Source of the DNA: Chelonoidis abingdonii
Lineage: Eukaryota > Chordata > Testudines > Testudinidae
Reading direction: 5' to 3'
DNA length: 64,000 nucleotides
Assembly (NCBI RefSeq): GCF_003597395.2
Contig: NC_133777.1
Span: 63,435,519-63,499,518, forward strand
Shown: piece by piece, positions 13,443 to 46,633 of the stretch
How the letters are laid out: every line of letters starts with the position of its first letter
How positions within the stretch are numbered: position 1 is the stretch's first letter
Notes under the pieces: model-generated
Databases searched by the model: none
Told to the model about the DNA's origin: nothing
What the model saw: the letters and a program-made list of their open reading frames with translations, nothing else
Made by a program: the position numbers and the translations under genes

Positions 13443-16400
13443 CACCTGTCATCACACACACTCAGATGTCCAGTTCTGAGAACTGAAGCTGAAATGAAGA
13501 CGTATTTGTTTTCACAGATTTAAAGAAAAGTCAAATGGAAAGCTGGCATTGATTTATACCAACACATTTTACCTTACAAGGATTAGCATTTTCATATTTT
13601 CCACTGAAAGGACTACTTGGCTTTTCTGTCCTCCCCATCAACAGAATGTTCTATCCTTAGAACAGATTTAAGAGGATAAAATCTTATTTTTCCATGTTTT
13701 AAAAGGACTTGTATCTCCTCCTATCTAAAACAAACCTTTCATTTTTATAGCTTTGCCTAGGCACATAGTAATAAGTCAAGGCTAAGTTGGTGTTTCCATC
13801 ATAAATCACATTTTTCAGCCTTTTACAACTCCGCCATGAGATTTCACTAGAAGATCTAATATGCCTTACAAGCTGTAACCAGATTTTGTTCCAGGATGTA
13901 ACCTACATACTAAACTGAATGCCAAAAGTTCAACGAGTTTGGAATCTCACATATTTATTTTGGTAGCTCACTGCTTTATCTCAGCAAACTGTATCTTGGG
14001 TTGGCACACGTCCTCAGCCAAAAGTACCAGACACCTCAAAGTGTCCATCACTGAGACCATTAGAAACAACAGAAAGCTGCTTCCTCAGCTCCTATCTTCC
14101 AAGACTAACTTCGAAGTTGGGGCACTGTCAGTTGACGTTGCTATCCATTCAACCCTAAACCACTAAAATGTGTCCCATTATAAGATTTTCACACAATCTT
14201 TATACATGACTTGACAGGAAAAAGGCTAATGGTATTTTCTTAAAACTATAATCTCAAAGTCTAGATTTTCTTACACCCAATACAGCTTTAAATATAGTTT
14301 GCTGAAACTGGATTAAGCCCCTTTACCCTATGTGTTGCATGACCAAATTTGATCTATGTTATTAAAAAAAACATTGACATTTCCCCAGTAATGTTCACTT
14401 GTTAAGGTCCATGTATAAGAAAAAAGGTTTTGTCTGTGTTTGTGCTGGAAATGGACTGAGCTGTTTTCAGAAGTCTTACATCTTCTGGTACCTTTTGAAT
14501 TACAGAAATTAGTCAAACATTTAGGCCAAGATTTCTAGTTCCACACAGTCCTATAATATCATGTGTTTATTACACCATACTAAAATTCCACTGCCTATTC
14601 AAAGAAATGACTGGTTTAATTTCCAAGAAGAGAGAACCAATACCAACTGTAGCCAAAAGGTTGTTCACAGAATCCCTGGGAAGAATTACAGATGGAAGTT
14701 GGCATACTGACTGAAACTACTCAACTATTTTTACCATTGCTCATTCAGAATCTAATTTCACCTTCCAGACTACAGGACATGTACAGAAGCAGCATTTTAA
14801 TATCATCCACAACACCCAAAACAAAGGCTGACAGCATTCTGTACAAACTCCTCCTACAGAAAAAAATCCTGCCTGTTTCGCTCCCCCATGCAAAAGAGAT
14901 ACTATCAGCAGACACACAAGCATGGAAAATATCAGTCCAAGATGTAAATTTCATAAATTTATGAGCATGGGAAAATGCAGTACAACAGAAGGTTTACTTG
15001 GCCTATGCTAACAATATATAATCTAAAAAAATAAGGCCTTCTCCAAGAAAACTGCATGGGATTCATCTTCCTTTAAAGAAAGGCAAATGTGGGGGCCCTA
15101 ACCAGGTTAGCCATGTCCCTTAAGCTAATAAGGATTGGCTTGTTTGTGAGAAAGCAAAGAATTTCTCTAGCATTATCAGAAATGAATAGTGGAACGTACA
15201 AGCTAGAACTGCCCAGGGTCAGTTTTAAGTTACACAACCTCAGTTTTGGCATTTGTTTTTTTTTCCAGGCAATCTTGTGAAAAAAATGCATGTTGGAGCC
15301 CTGCCCTTTCGGCTTGGGCTCTCATTCCTGTCTCTGGAAGGCACACCTTCCTGCACAAAGTGTAACGTGACCCAAATTGCACGTTGCTATAATCTAAAAA
15401 AAATAGGAAAGGGAGATAGTAAGTTCACACAATTTAACGAGATCACATCATATGCCTTGTTTAAACAAAAATCCAAGCTGTTGGCTGCATAAGTGATGGA
15501 AAAAAAGCCAGAGACTTGCATCTAGAGTGGACTAGTAGCTACAGAAGGATTCTCTATCTCAGACATGCAACTCCTTTGAGGCAAACAACTGGGATTTCCA
15601 TGCACTAATATAAATGTATTAAACCATTTAAAATGTCCACGTTTTAGCTTTCGAGCATCAAAAGCTTTAACACTAAATTCTTATAACTTATTGAAAATAA
15701 AGGCATGCCTTCTCCATCCATCAGCAATTTTCCCTAACTCTCCAAATGGCCTGAATCTGCAGATTAGTGTTTCCATTACAGAAGTGTCCCTTTGGTGGGA
15801 CAGTGTTTTCCCAGTCTCTTTACGTAGTAGCAGACAAAAACAAAAAAACACAAAAAATTAAATATAAAACCCATACACACTTTGCCAGGGTGATAATAGT
15901 GGCTTTTTCCAAACACAATAGAATAAAAATTCTGAAGTGTAATATTCACAGAGGAACAGGAAAGTGTGAAACAAAATATAAATTATATTTAATCTGATTC
16001 AGTCAACATTGGACACAGAATTTCGCTAGCTACTCCCATAGCCTTAAATAACTTTCTATATGTACTGTAAATTGGCACGGTAAATATAATGAAGTAGTCA
16101 GGTAATCTGAAAGCCCTACTAGCAACATTAATGCTATCTCGCCCATGGAATTTTGACCCATATCCAAGAGATAAGGAAGGAAGTTACCTTTAGTGGTAAA
16201 TTGCCTCTAAGTTTCCATCTCGACATTTAAACATTAATTTATAATGCAAGAAAAACATAAATATCTGCTTTTGATGATTTTCTCCCCATGTGGGCCTATT
16301 AGATTGAGAGACAGGCTCACTGCAAAATATCAGATCTATCAGTTTTTTGAGTTTTTTTTTTAAAAAGGCAAGTTAAAACCTGTAACTTTCTAGTAAAGAA

Positions 16401-17539
16401 CCATTTCGGTAATGAACTGATTTTACGTTGTTTTCTTAGAATGCCCAAGAATTTTAAAGCAATTAAGACTTAGGCTAGTGACCGATACTGGTCTGCAGCT
16501 TTTCTGTAAGCCTTTCAAGTCTGAACACGTATAAAAAAAGGCTTAAGTCAAAGGGCATCACTAGGCAACATTAAAGTATTAAAGTCACATAGTCCTACAT
16601 GCATAAAGTCACATGGTCCTAGCACCCTCTGCCTAACAAATGTAAGAACATTTCCTTTCTGAAAGTGAGAAGAGTTTTCCCTCCCAATTATTCCCATGTA
16701 GAATTCTAACAATTCAACAATAGTCAGAGCCTGAAGACTTGATTTTAGGTTGTGTCATGGTATGAAGATATTGGGAGAAAGCAAGGTATGGGACTAAGAC
16801 AGGACTCCTGTATCCTGTTTGCTGCTCTGCATTAAGTCACCGTGACACCTTAGGAGAGTCACCACTTCGTGACTCAGCGTACCCTTAAGTAGAATGGTTA
16901 CAACAAAGGAAACAGGCTTGAAAAATGATGTAGGTAACAAGGTTTTGCTGTCCAGCATGAATGGATGCAGAATAACTTTTATACCACCAAACAGCTGAGA
17001 GAAGCTTTCAATCATCCTTTTAAATGTTATGCCCCACGCACACTGCCTGAAACTCACTAGAAAGGTCTAGTACTCTGAACAGCTTAAAAAAAATCTGTTT
17101 CAAGAACTGATCTTAATGTGGCTCAAGTCTTAGTTTGAATACTCTATCTGTACTAAGCATACTGACCAGGTAGCACAGACGCAACACAGTTCAACCGATG
17201 TTCACTCTCCTTGAACATCTCAAAGTCAGAGAGAAGCAGCATACTCACATACATGGAAGTAGAGGGTAGGAATGGGAAAGATTGCCTCCATGTAAGCTAA
17301 AGGAAGACTTACAACTAATGGACATTGTGGACAAGACTAACATCACTGAAGTGCCTTAATTACGTATGGTTAATAAAACACAGTCTAAGCAGAACAGAGA
17401 CAATGAAGCTTTAATAAGTGTCTAAAGGAGACATTTATGAAAAAGCAATAGAAAATAGGGTTATGAGATTTATTTTTTTAAAAATCGCAATATTTAAAAT
17501 TACAATAAGCCATAAGGAGAGCACTTTTGGAAACTGAAG
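13443..17539. other. Intergenic, repeat-poor
   Basis: About 4 kb of AT-rich DNA without an exon or repeat I can support. Its low repeat density next to repeat-rich flanks could hide conserved non-coding sequence. Confidence 0.65.
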
Positions 17540-18128
17540 TGGACCACATTACGACAACTTGAAATTAGACGAAGATTTCTAACCATCAGAGGAGTAAAGT
17601 TCTGGAACAGCCTTCCAAGGAGTGTAGTGGGGGCAAAAGACATATCTGGATTCAAGACTAAGCTTGATAAGTTTATTGAGGGGATGGTATAATGGGATAG
17701 CCTAATTTTGGCAATTAATTCGTCTGACTACTAATAGTAAATATGCCCAATGGCTTGCGATGGGATATTAGATGGGGTGGGATTGAGTTACTACAGAGAA
17801 TTCTTTCCTGGGTGTCTGGCTGGTGAGTCTTGCTCACATGCTCAGGGTTTAACTGACTGCCATATTTGGGGTAGCGAAGGAATTTTCCTCCAGGGCAGAT
17901 TGGCAGAAGCCCTGGGGGGTTTTCACCTTCCTCTGCAGCGTGGGGCACCAGGTCACTTGCTGGAAGATTCTCTGCACCTTGAAGTCTTTAAACCATGATT
18001 TGAGAACGTCAATGGCTCAGACATAGGTTTGATACAGGAGTGGGTGGGTGAGATTCTGTGACCTGCACTGTGCAGGAGGTCAGACTAGATGATCATAACG
18101 GTCCCTTCTTACCTTAAAGTCTATGATT
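17540..18128 (+). mobile_element. CR1 LINE 3' fragment
   Basis: Contains 'agttctggaacagccttcc', then 'gtcagactagatgatcataa' and 'ggtcccttcttaccttaaag', ending 'tatgattcta', the standard CR1 3' end. The left boundary is approximate. Confidence 0.88.
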
Positions 18129-18183
18129 CTAACTAAAAGCCTTGTCATCATTTAGTCTAAGACTGTGATTAAATTAAAAAGTG

Positions 18184-18305
18184 CATCTGATGAAGTGGGT
18201 ATTCACCCACGAAAGCTTATGCTCCAATACTTCTGTTAGTCTATAAGGTGCCAAAGGACTCTGTGTCGCTTTTTACAGATCCAGACTAACACGGGTACCC
18301 CTCTG
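18184..18305 (-). repeat. Dispersed repeat A, copy 2, with 13-bp TSD
   Basis: Flanked by AAATTAAAAAGTG at 18171-18183 and 18306-18318, a perfect 13-bp target-site duplication. The insert runs from 'catctgatgaagtggg' to 'ctacccctctg' style ends and has no poly(A). Variable-length duplications point to target-primed reverse transcription. Confidence 0.85.
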
Positions 18306-18987
18306 AAATTAAAAAGTGTACACTCTAAGGAGTAAAAATAAAAATATCCGTTACACTTTTACATTAAATTGGTATTAAGGCAAAACTGCATCAGTGAAGT
18401 GGCACGCTGTTGAGAAAGTATATTGGGAAGTTTTTATGACAGAGCAAGAGTACCATATGTTACATCTATATTATGTAATTAAGCCACTGCTCCTTTACAG
18501 ATGGCTTCTATTCTGAGAAAAGAACAAGTGAAAGCTAGGTAATCCCATGGAGAGACTCAATCTCTCTGCTGCGGTCACACAGCTAAATGGATTACCAGGT
18601 CAAATTTCTAGCAGATTTAAAGAGGTGTTATTTTGAAAAATCCTAAGGGAACAAAGGAACTCTTAGGCAGCATTACAATTACAAAGGGAAAAGTCATTGG
18701 AACCGTTTCTCTATGTGTTAAGTGCTCAAAAGTTTGTGTGTAAGGTTGTAAATCTGGTGTGTGGGTCGTTTTTTTTTTTTAAAAAACTTAGAAAGCAAAA
18801 GCACAGAACGCTCAAAGTGAGGGAAGACTTTCAGAGTGCTAGACTGGTTAAGGGTTAAGATGAGAGGAAACAAGATATTTTTAAAAGTTTGTATCTAGAA
18901 GACAACAATTTTAGGAAGCACAATGTTCTTTAGACTGTACCCTCTTCCATCTATTACTTAATACCAAGTCAAGATCTCACTAAATAA

Positions 18988-19228
18988 GGGTATGGCTGCA
19001 GCGCTTTGAAGTGTGAGTGTGGTCCCAGCGCCAGCACTAGGAGAGAGCTCTCCCAGCGCTGCACGTAAACCACATCCTCTACGGGTGTAGCTTGCAGCTC
19101 CCAGCGCTGTGGCACTGTTTACACTGAGGCTTTACAGTGCTGTATCTTGCAGCGCTCACAGGGATGTTTTTTTCACATCCCTGAGCACGAAACTTGCAGC
19201 TCTGTAAAGCGCCAGTGTAGCCATGGCC
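18988..19228. mobile_element. PIF/Harbinger-type MITE, 241 bp, TSD TAA
   Basis: Flanked by TAA on both sides (18985-18987 and 19229-19231). The ends are GGGTATGGCTGCAG and, inward from the right, GGCCATGGCTACACTGG. It contains repeated CAGCGCT boxes, which are also found in the element ending at 46241. Confidence 0.78.
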
Positions 19229-19231
19229 TAA

Positions 19232-20350
19232 GAAATAGATCACTAATAATCTCTTATAAACCTGCTTTACTAGGTGGATTTATGTTACAAAAAGATTTCT
19301 TGCTTCTATGAAAGGTTTATTATTTAACAGATTTTGGTTAAGTAAGATTTTAAGCAAGTCCTTTTCCCTCCTCTGTTTTCTCTTCCAATCACATTCAACC
19401 TTTACCAGATTCCATGAAAAGTCAGTTAAGAAAGAGTAACACACATAGATAACATCTACCACCATTTCATACAGTAGGAAAATCACATACTGTACATCAA
19501 ACAGCTATACAGATTATCAGGCAGCTGCTCTGAAGTACCCAATTATAAAACTGAACCGAGAAATGTTCTAGATGATCTTTATGTTTGTATTCTTCCATGG
19601 CTCCACAATTGGTATTGTGCAGTCAAAGAGAAAGGATAAAGGTATTTATAGGTCATGATTAAAACCTGAAGTCTTTAATTGCTCTATCCAAGACACTCAT
19701 TCTCTCCTTTGTTTCCTAGCTAGCTATAGTGTTCTCTCTAAAAAATAGGCCTGAGCAATAATCACTCGTTTCCCCCAAAACTATATGAGCTTACAGAACA
19801 AAACTATTTTATTCTACATAAATTCTTGCATTTTCTCTTGTATCTTCTAATTTTTAGTTACATCTAATGTGTGGAAAACATTAACCTCTCACTACCTACA
19901 TATAAACACACAAGAATTCTTTAAACATGACATCTCTCCTCTGACAACTCTCCTCCAACATATCAAACAAAGAGTCTTTTTGGTCTCTAGCCAGAGATTT
20001 TTGCTATATCCATCGATCCATTAAACCTCAATGTTTCAATTTACAGACCTAAGTCCAGGGATAAATCCTTTTTATAATTATAGTATTTTAACAGGTTACT
20101 AGAATTAATTAAAAATAATTTAATTCATCAAAATATACCAGCATACTTATTGACTGTCCATAGTCCTGTAAACAAAGAATATTTAGAAAAGCCAGCTTTC
20201 AACTATAATACTCCCAGATCCTGCCAATTTTTAATTACCAAATAACAGCTTGAAGAGTTAAAATACCAGTATCAGAAACTTACCAAGCAAACTGTAGGCA
20301 ACATTTAAGCATCTTGAAGGCTGAACCCAGTAATCTCGTCTTGATAAACC
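19232..20350. other. Intergenic, downstream of LEO1
   Basis: AT-rich DNA past the LEO1 3' end. No gene is seen. Confidence 0.65.
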
Positions 20351-20420
20351 AATTTTTATTTATTATTTGTATTACCATAGTGCCTCCCTAGAAACTTGAG
20401 TCATGGACCTGGACCCACTG
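20351..20420 (-). repeat. Interspersed repeat tail at the end of the LEO1 3' UTR region
   Basis: On the minus strand it reads '...ctatggtaatacaaataata' followed by AATAAA-containing sequence, resembling the A-rich tail of the SINE/LINE family also present at 3965-4045. It may supply alternative polyadenylation signals to LEO1. Confidence 0.5.
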
Positions 20421-20590
20421 CGCTAACATCAACAATGTAACTGACAGAGGAGTTGGTTACCATAATACTCTAAAAAGTGAAATGAAATGTACTGTACCAG
20501 GTTCAAAAAAAACAAAAAACAGTAGTGCGTTTCGGGGCACATAAACATACCCATAAAATTGAAATATCTTTAAAATGTCATTCAGAAAAA

Positions 20591-20596
20591 TTTATT
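20591..20596 (-). terminator. Candidate LEO1 polyadenylation signal (AATAAA)
   Basis: AATAAA on the minus strand, about 130 nt past the LEO1 stop codon, followed about 40 nt later by a GU-rich stretch (TATGGGTATGTTTATGTG). It is the first canonical signal after the stop. Further AATAAA copies at 20359-20364 and 20355-20360 lie in a repeat tail and could be alternatives. Confidence 0.6.
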
Positions 20597-20724
20597 CACA
20601 CCTGACTTACAGATCTCAGGGTAAGTTCCCTTTATCAAAATAAGCACATTACATTTACTTACATCTTTGCTGTAAAAGAACTGTACAATATATATATATA
20701 AAAAGTCATCAGCTTTCCCCAATT

Positions 20725-41933
<21,209 letters not shown>

Positions 41934-41946
41934 GGCGCGGGCTCAC

Positions 41947-41977
41947 CGGGCACGGGCACGGGCACGGGCACGGGCAC
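41947..41977 (-). repeat. (GTGCCC)n microsatellite in LEO1 5' UTR
   Basis: About five tandem hexamers (GGGCAC on the plus strand) lie immediately upstream of the LEO1 start codon, starting 13 bases before the ATG. They fall in the presumed 5' UTR and are likely to vary in length between individuals. Confidence 0.85.
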
Positions 41978-42221
41978 GACACTGCCGCAAAGCGCAGGCC
42001 TCCCTCGCTTCCTTTCCGGCGCTCCCGCACCACTAGGAAGTCGGAAGGGCCGCGGCGCCAACCAGTGACGCGCGTGCGGAGCGACTGATCCCGTACGGGG
42101 TCGGGGCGGGGTGGGCCGCCTGCGCTGACCCGACCCAGGCATAGGGAGGGAGAAGTCTTAAAGGGGCAGCGTCTCATTCACGGAGCTCCGCGACAGCAGG
42201 GGCCCACAAGTCCCTCTAGCC

Positions 42222-42420
42222 CAGGGGTTCTCAAACTGGGGTTGGCCCCCTCAGGGGGGTCACGAGGTTATTACATGGGTTTCAGCCTCCACCCCAAATT
42301 GCACTTTGCATCCAGCATTTATAATGGAGTTAAAGATGTAAAAAAGTGTTGTTAATGCATAAGGGGGTTGCACTGAGAGGCTTGTTATGTGAAAGGGGTC
42401 ACCAGTACAGAAGGCTACCG
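42222..42420. mobile_element. hAT-type MITE, 199 bp, with 8-bp TSD
   Basis: The perfect 8-bp duplication CTCTAGCC sits at 42214-42221 and 42421-42428. The left end CAGGGGTTCTCAAACTGGGG is typical of hAT families. The right terminal repeat is poorly preserved. It lies about 290 bp upstream of the LEO1 start codon, just outside the CpG island. Confidence 0.82.
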
Positions 42421-42749
42421 CTCTAGCCGTTTCGGCCTGCACAGGGCCTGGCCACGCACCTTGGAGCACCCATAACCACAGTCCCCTACACCAGGCAGCA
42501 CCCAGGATGGGGGACAGTGATTCCACAGACACACCCATAGCTCTGGAAAATGGGGTATTTGAGTTGGGCCAGCTGTGATGGCTGCTGGGATACTGGGGGC
42601 AGCTCTGGTATCCAAGTGGCAAGCAGAATGCTGCTACGTTGGCAAGGGAGGTGAGGCAAACCTGAGAATGATTAAAGGGTCTGAAATCATGCCTTAGCAT
42701 GCTAAACTATATAGCTTGAGTCTAACACAGAGAGGAGCAAAGTGTGACT

Positions 42750-43053
42750 TGAGTACAGTCTATAAGTATCTACGGGGGAACAAATATTTAATAATTGGCA
42801 CTTCAGTCTAGCAGACAAAGATGTAACAGGAGCCCCTGGTTGGAAGGTGAAGCTAGACAAAGCCTGACTGGAACTAAGGCATACATTTTTAGTCAGGAGA
42901 GTCATAAATCATAATTGTTTTAATTGACAGGCTGTTTTTCTAAAATCTGTGCTCTAGGAATTATTTGGGGGAAGTTCTATGGCCTGTGTTCTACAGGAGG
43001 TCACAATAGATGAGCACAATGGTCCCTTCTAGCCTTGGAATATATGACTGAGG
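42750..43053 (+). mobile_element. CR1-type LINE 3' fragment
   Basis: Shares its order of segments with the end of the 4060-5515 element: 'ataagtatctacgggggaac', 'ggaattatttgggggaagtt' and 'aatggtcccttctagccttg'. It is too decayed for a reading frame. Confidence 0.82.
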
Positions 43054-43473
43054 AGCCAATAATCCCCAACACCACCCCTCCCCAATGGACCCAACCTCAG
43101 AGAAAAGGGCTCCACCATAGGAACCCCATGACAAAGGGTCGAGTGACCCCTCCTGCCAACCCAGTCTACCTACCATACAGGGAAACTCTTCCCAGGACTA
43201 TCATCACATCCCCCATGGGTCCCTAGTTGCTTCATATTGACACAGGATCTGGCATTTACCTAGCATGGGGACCACTAACTCAGGTTTGCGAACTTGGCCT
43301 CACTTGCAAAATGGGGGTCAGAGCATCCACCCCAGTGACCTCCCATCCCAGAACTCAGGCATCCACTTTTTTCTCTTCTTTGTATGGCTGATGTAAATGT
43401 AGAACAACAACTATAACTTTACATTTAGATGGTTAAGCTAGATAATTGAGTCCAGACTAGTGGAGTGTATTGC

Positions 43474-44640
43474 TGTGATGCCTCCTTCTTATTTGTGAAT
43501 CAGGCATTGAGTTGTTGTAAATGTAAATATGATGTAACTGGAATATACTTTATGCAAAAGAGCACTTGTAAGGTATCATTACAAAGTGTATAATCTACTG
43601 TGTTCATCCTATTTGTATGACTGTATCATTCTTGTATCTGAAATTAGAAATATGAAATATAAGTCTGAGGGCTTATTATAATTATGCAAATTGTGGGCCA
43701 TTAATGGTGGTTTGGAATCTTGATGGCTACCATTAACCGGGACAATTGGTTGTAGATGGTTCTGTTTACTTGTGAGACTTCCTGTATATGTGTGTGCCAG
43801 TGAATGGGTAATGAAGTCTCACAGGACTTGTGATCATAGCACCTGAACTGGAATCCATCTTTAACTTGGTGCTTTTCCATTTAGAAGGAGGGGTGGGAAC
43901 CCACAGACAGACAAAGGATTCCCACCTTGTGCCAAAGCTATTAAAGGAGTGGAACTGAACAAAGTGGGTCTCAAACATGTTTGAATCCCCTGCTTTTCAC
44001 CTAAGATGCCTGCTGGAACTAACAAGGTCTGTACCAGGGGAAAGGATTGGTCTCAGACTAGGAAGGAGTCTAGTCTGTGAAAGAAACTTATTGGAACATC
44101 TCTGAGGGTGAGATTTACCTGTATTCAGTTTCTTAATGTATTAGGCTTAGACTTGGGTGGTTTTGTTTTATTTTACTTGGTGACTTACTTAGTTCTGTCT
44201 ATTATTTTGAACCACTTAAATCCTACTTTTTATTCTTAATAAAATCACTTTTGTTTATTATTGAACCTAGAGTAAGTAATTAATACCTGGGGGAGCAAAC
44301 AGATGTGCATATCTCTCCATCAGTGTTATTGAGGGTGGACAACTTATGCGTTTATCCCGTATAAGCATTATACAGAGTAAAATATATTTATTTGGGGTTT
44401 GAATCCCATTAGGAGCTAGGTGCTGGAGACAGGAGTACCTGCTGAGTGGTTTTCAGTTCAAACCTGCAGCTTTTGGGACATGGTTCAGACCTGGGTCTCC
44501 ATTGCAGCAGGCTTGCATATCTGGCTCATCAAGACAGGGTTCTGGAGTCTCAAGCTGCCAGGGAAAACGGACTCAGAGGTAGTTTCAGCACATCAGGTGG
44601 CAGTCCCATCGGGGTCTCTGTGACTGAACCCGTGCATGTT
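43474..44640 (+). mobile_element. Possible second LTR-like interspersed repeat
   Basis: Starts TGTGATG and has features like the 7850-8930 element: 'aggtatcattacaaagtg' near the start, and 'ttcttaataaaatcac' about two-thirds through. No protein-coding content was seen. The right end is uncertain. It could be an LTR or another non-coding repeat. Confidence 0.45.
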
Positions 44641-45869
44641 CTGTTCTGCCATGGTATGTGCAGATGCAGTTTAGGGTTGCCCATGAGGTCCATGGGAGAT
44701 TGAAGCCAAGGATCTTCTACATTAGGTCTTTCACAGGGTATTTATTTGTGACTTCTTGTGAACTCCATTTGGCTTTCTGAGCTTCATCAGGGTTGAAGTT
44801 CCATTGTTGTAGGTTAAATGCCTGAATCCAAAAGGGTGTATGTGACTAAGTGGTGGTGAGGGATGTTGTTAAGGTCATGGTGGATGGAAAGATGTTCATT
44901 TTCTACAATACTTCGGAATTCCCGAAGGCGTAGTGTTTTGCGGCAGGGGATCCACACTATGACAGCAGGTGTTTTGGTCTCATGCAGTAAGGTTTTGTGC
45001 TTTCTTCATATCTCATGTTCTATAATCCATCTCCACTAAGGAGTTACTAAGTAAAAGTGGATCAGATTAAAGTTTATTTTCAGGCAGTTACCACCCCACA
45101 GTCCTAAAATAAACTCTGTCCCATATTTTTCATAACTGTCCTTAACTTAACCTACCAGTGACTAAACTGATACAGGGTGGGATGGAGCATCCTAGCTCAA
45201 GCAAGCCACATGATAGAGCATTCCTTGTCCTTCAAACCCAAACTGAAATGGGGTAGAGTCAAATGCTTCACCTCCAGGGGCCAAACAGGGGAGAATCCTG
45301 TATCTTGACTCAGCTGACTCAGTGAGATCATTTGGGTCATGGATTCCTAAGAGCAATGAAGTCCCTGCGGATTCCTGCCATGATAAGCCAAGTAGGGAAA
45401 AGGGACACATTGTCTGGTGGAAAGAGGAAATCTGGGGGAGAGGAAGAGAGAGTAAATTTAGATTTAAATTGGCCAGGTGCTGCTGCAAATTGTCTGCTTG
45501 GCTCCAGTTGTAGTTATGAACTGTAACAGCCAAAAAGCTGGGATTTTCCAGTTTACTAGATACATTTAAACAGACAGCAGAGAATGGGCTGGTTGCTCTT
45601 TTCAGATTTACCCTGATTTTCTGTCCATTTTCTTCTCTTGCTTTGTTACTGAGACATTTAACATTTATGTAATTTTATGCTGAAATTCCCCCATGACACT
45701 TACTAATCCTTTTATAAATTGCTTGGAACAAAGCTGCTGAGATACTGTACTTTTTGTTGTGGAAGCTTAGTATGCTTTTCTCAGAAACATTCAACCTTTT
45801 GAAAAGGTATAAACAAATTCTGCTTTTCATATATTTCACTGTCACTTTGGAGCTGAAGGAATAGCTCAA
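44641..45869. other. Intergenic between LEO1 and TMOD3
   Basis: No exon was recognised. Short frames near 45192-45533 on both strands have no signatures. Confidence 0.65.
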
Positions 45870-46241
45870 CTGCCAAACGTGATGTGCTGGCAACATTCAT
45901 CAGCAAAGTCCTCAGCAGCTCGGGCTCCATTTCTAACAGAAACCACGCTGCAGACTCACAATGGCACCAAACTGCTGGGATGTGGAGCGATGCACCACGG
46001 GGCGTTGGGACAGGAAGCGGAATGACTGTCCCTTCCCACAACCCAACCAGTGCCAAAATGGGACACAGGGGTGCTCTGTGGGATAGCTGCCACATGCACC
46101 ACTCCAACAGCGGCTGCAACTGCTGCAAATGTGGCCACCTGGTAGCTGTGAGTGTGGCCACACTGCAGCGCTGTTCCTACACAGCTGTACGAACACAGCT
46201 ATAACTTCCAGCGCTGCACATTTCCAAGTGTAGCCATACCC
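45870..46241. mobile_element. PIF/Harbinger-type element, right end clear, left end uncertain
   Basis: The right terminus CAAGTGTAGCCATACCC is followed by TAA, and read inward (GGGTATGGCTACACTTG) it matches the ends of the 18988 and 62508 elements. The interior has the 'gtgggatagctgccacatgcacc' type sequence seen in large Harbinger copies. I could not place a left terminal repeat, so the left coordinate is approximate. Confidence 0.6.
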
Positions 46242-46432
46242 TAAGTACCTTCTTGCCGAATTTGAGCTTTCATTAAAAAAAGTTAAATTTCTAACCCCCA
46301 TTGTAATGAAGATAATTTTCCAAATGGGACCTGCTATAGTGCTGTCTGCCCCAGGCCTGCAGACAGCCCAGTGCGTCTCTATAAGCTCGTAGTTTTTTCC
46401 CAAGCACAGAAGAATGAAATTGATGAGATTCA

Positions 46433-46630
46433 GGCCATGTCTTCACTACGGAGCTAAATCAGCATTTCTTTAGCAGGTGTGGTGAAGACATGCTAAATAG
46501 ATAGAGTGCTGTCCTGTTGGTTTCTGTACTCCACGTCTCCGAGAAGAGTAAGGGAAGTCACAGCGGGAGAGCATATTCACGTAACTGAAGCAGCATAACT
46601 TAGAATGATTTACTATGGTAAGACCTGGCC
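46433..46630. mobile_element. PIF/Harbinger-like MITE, 198 bp
   Basis: The ends are GGCCATGTCTTCACT and, inward from the right, GGCCAGGTCTTACC. The flanking trinucleotide is TCA on both sides (46430-46432 and 46631-46633), not the usual TAA/TTA. The left half contains an inner palindrome around 46436-46495. Confidence 0.65.
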
Positions 46631-46633
46631 TCA

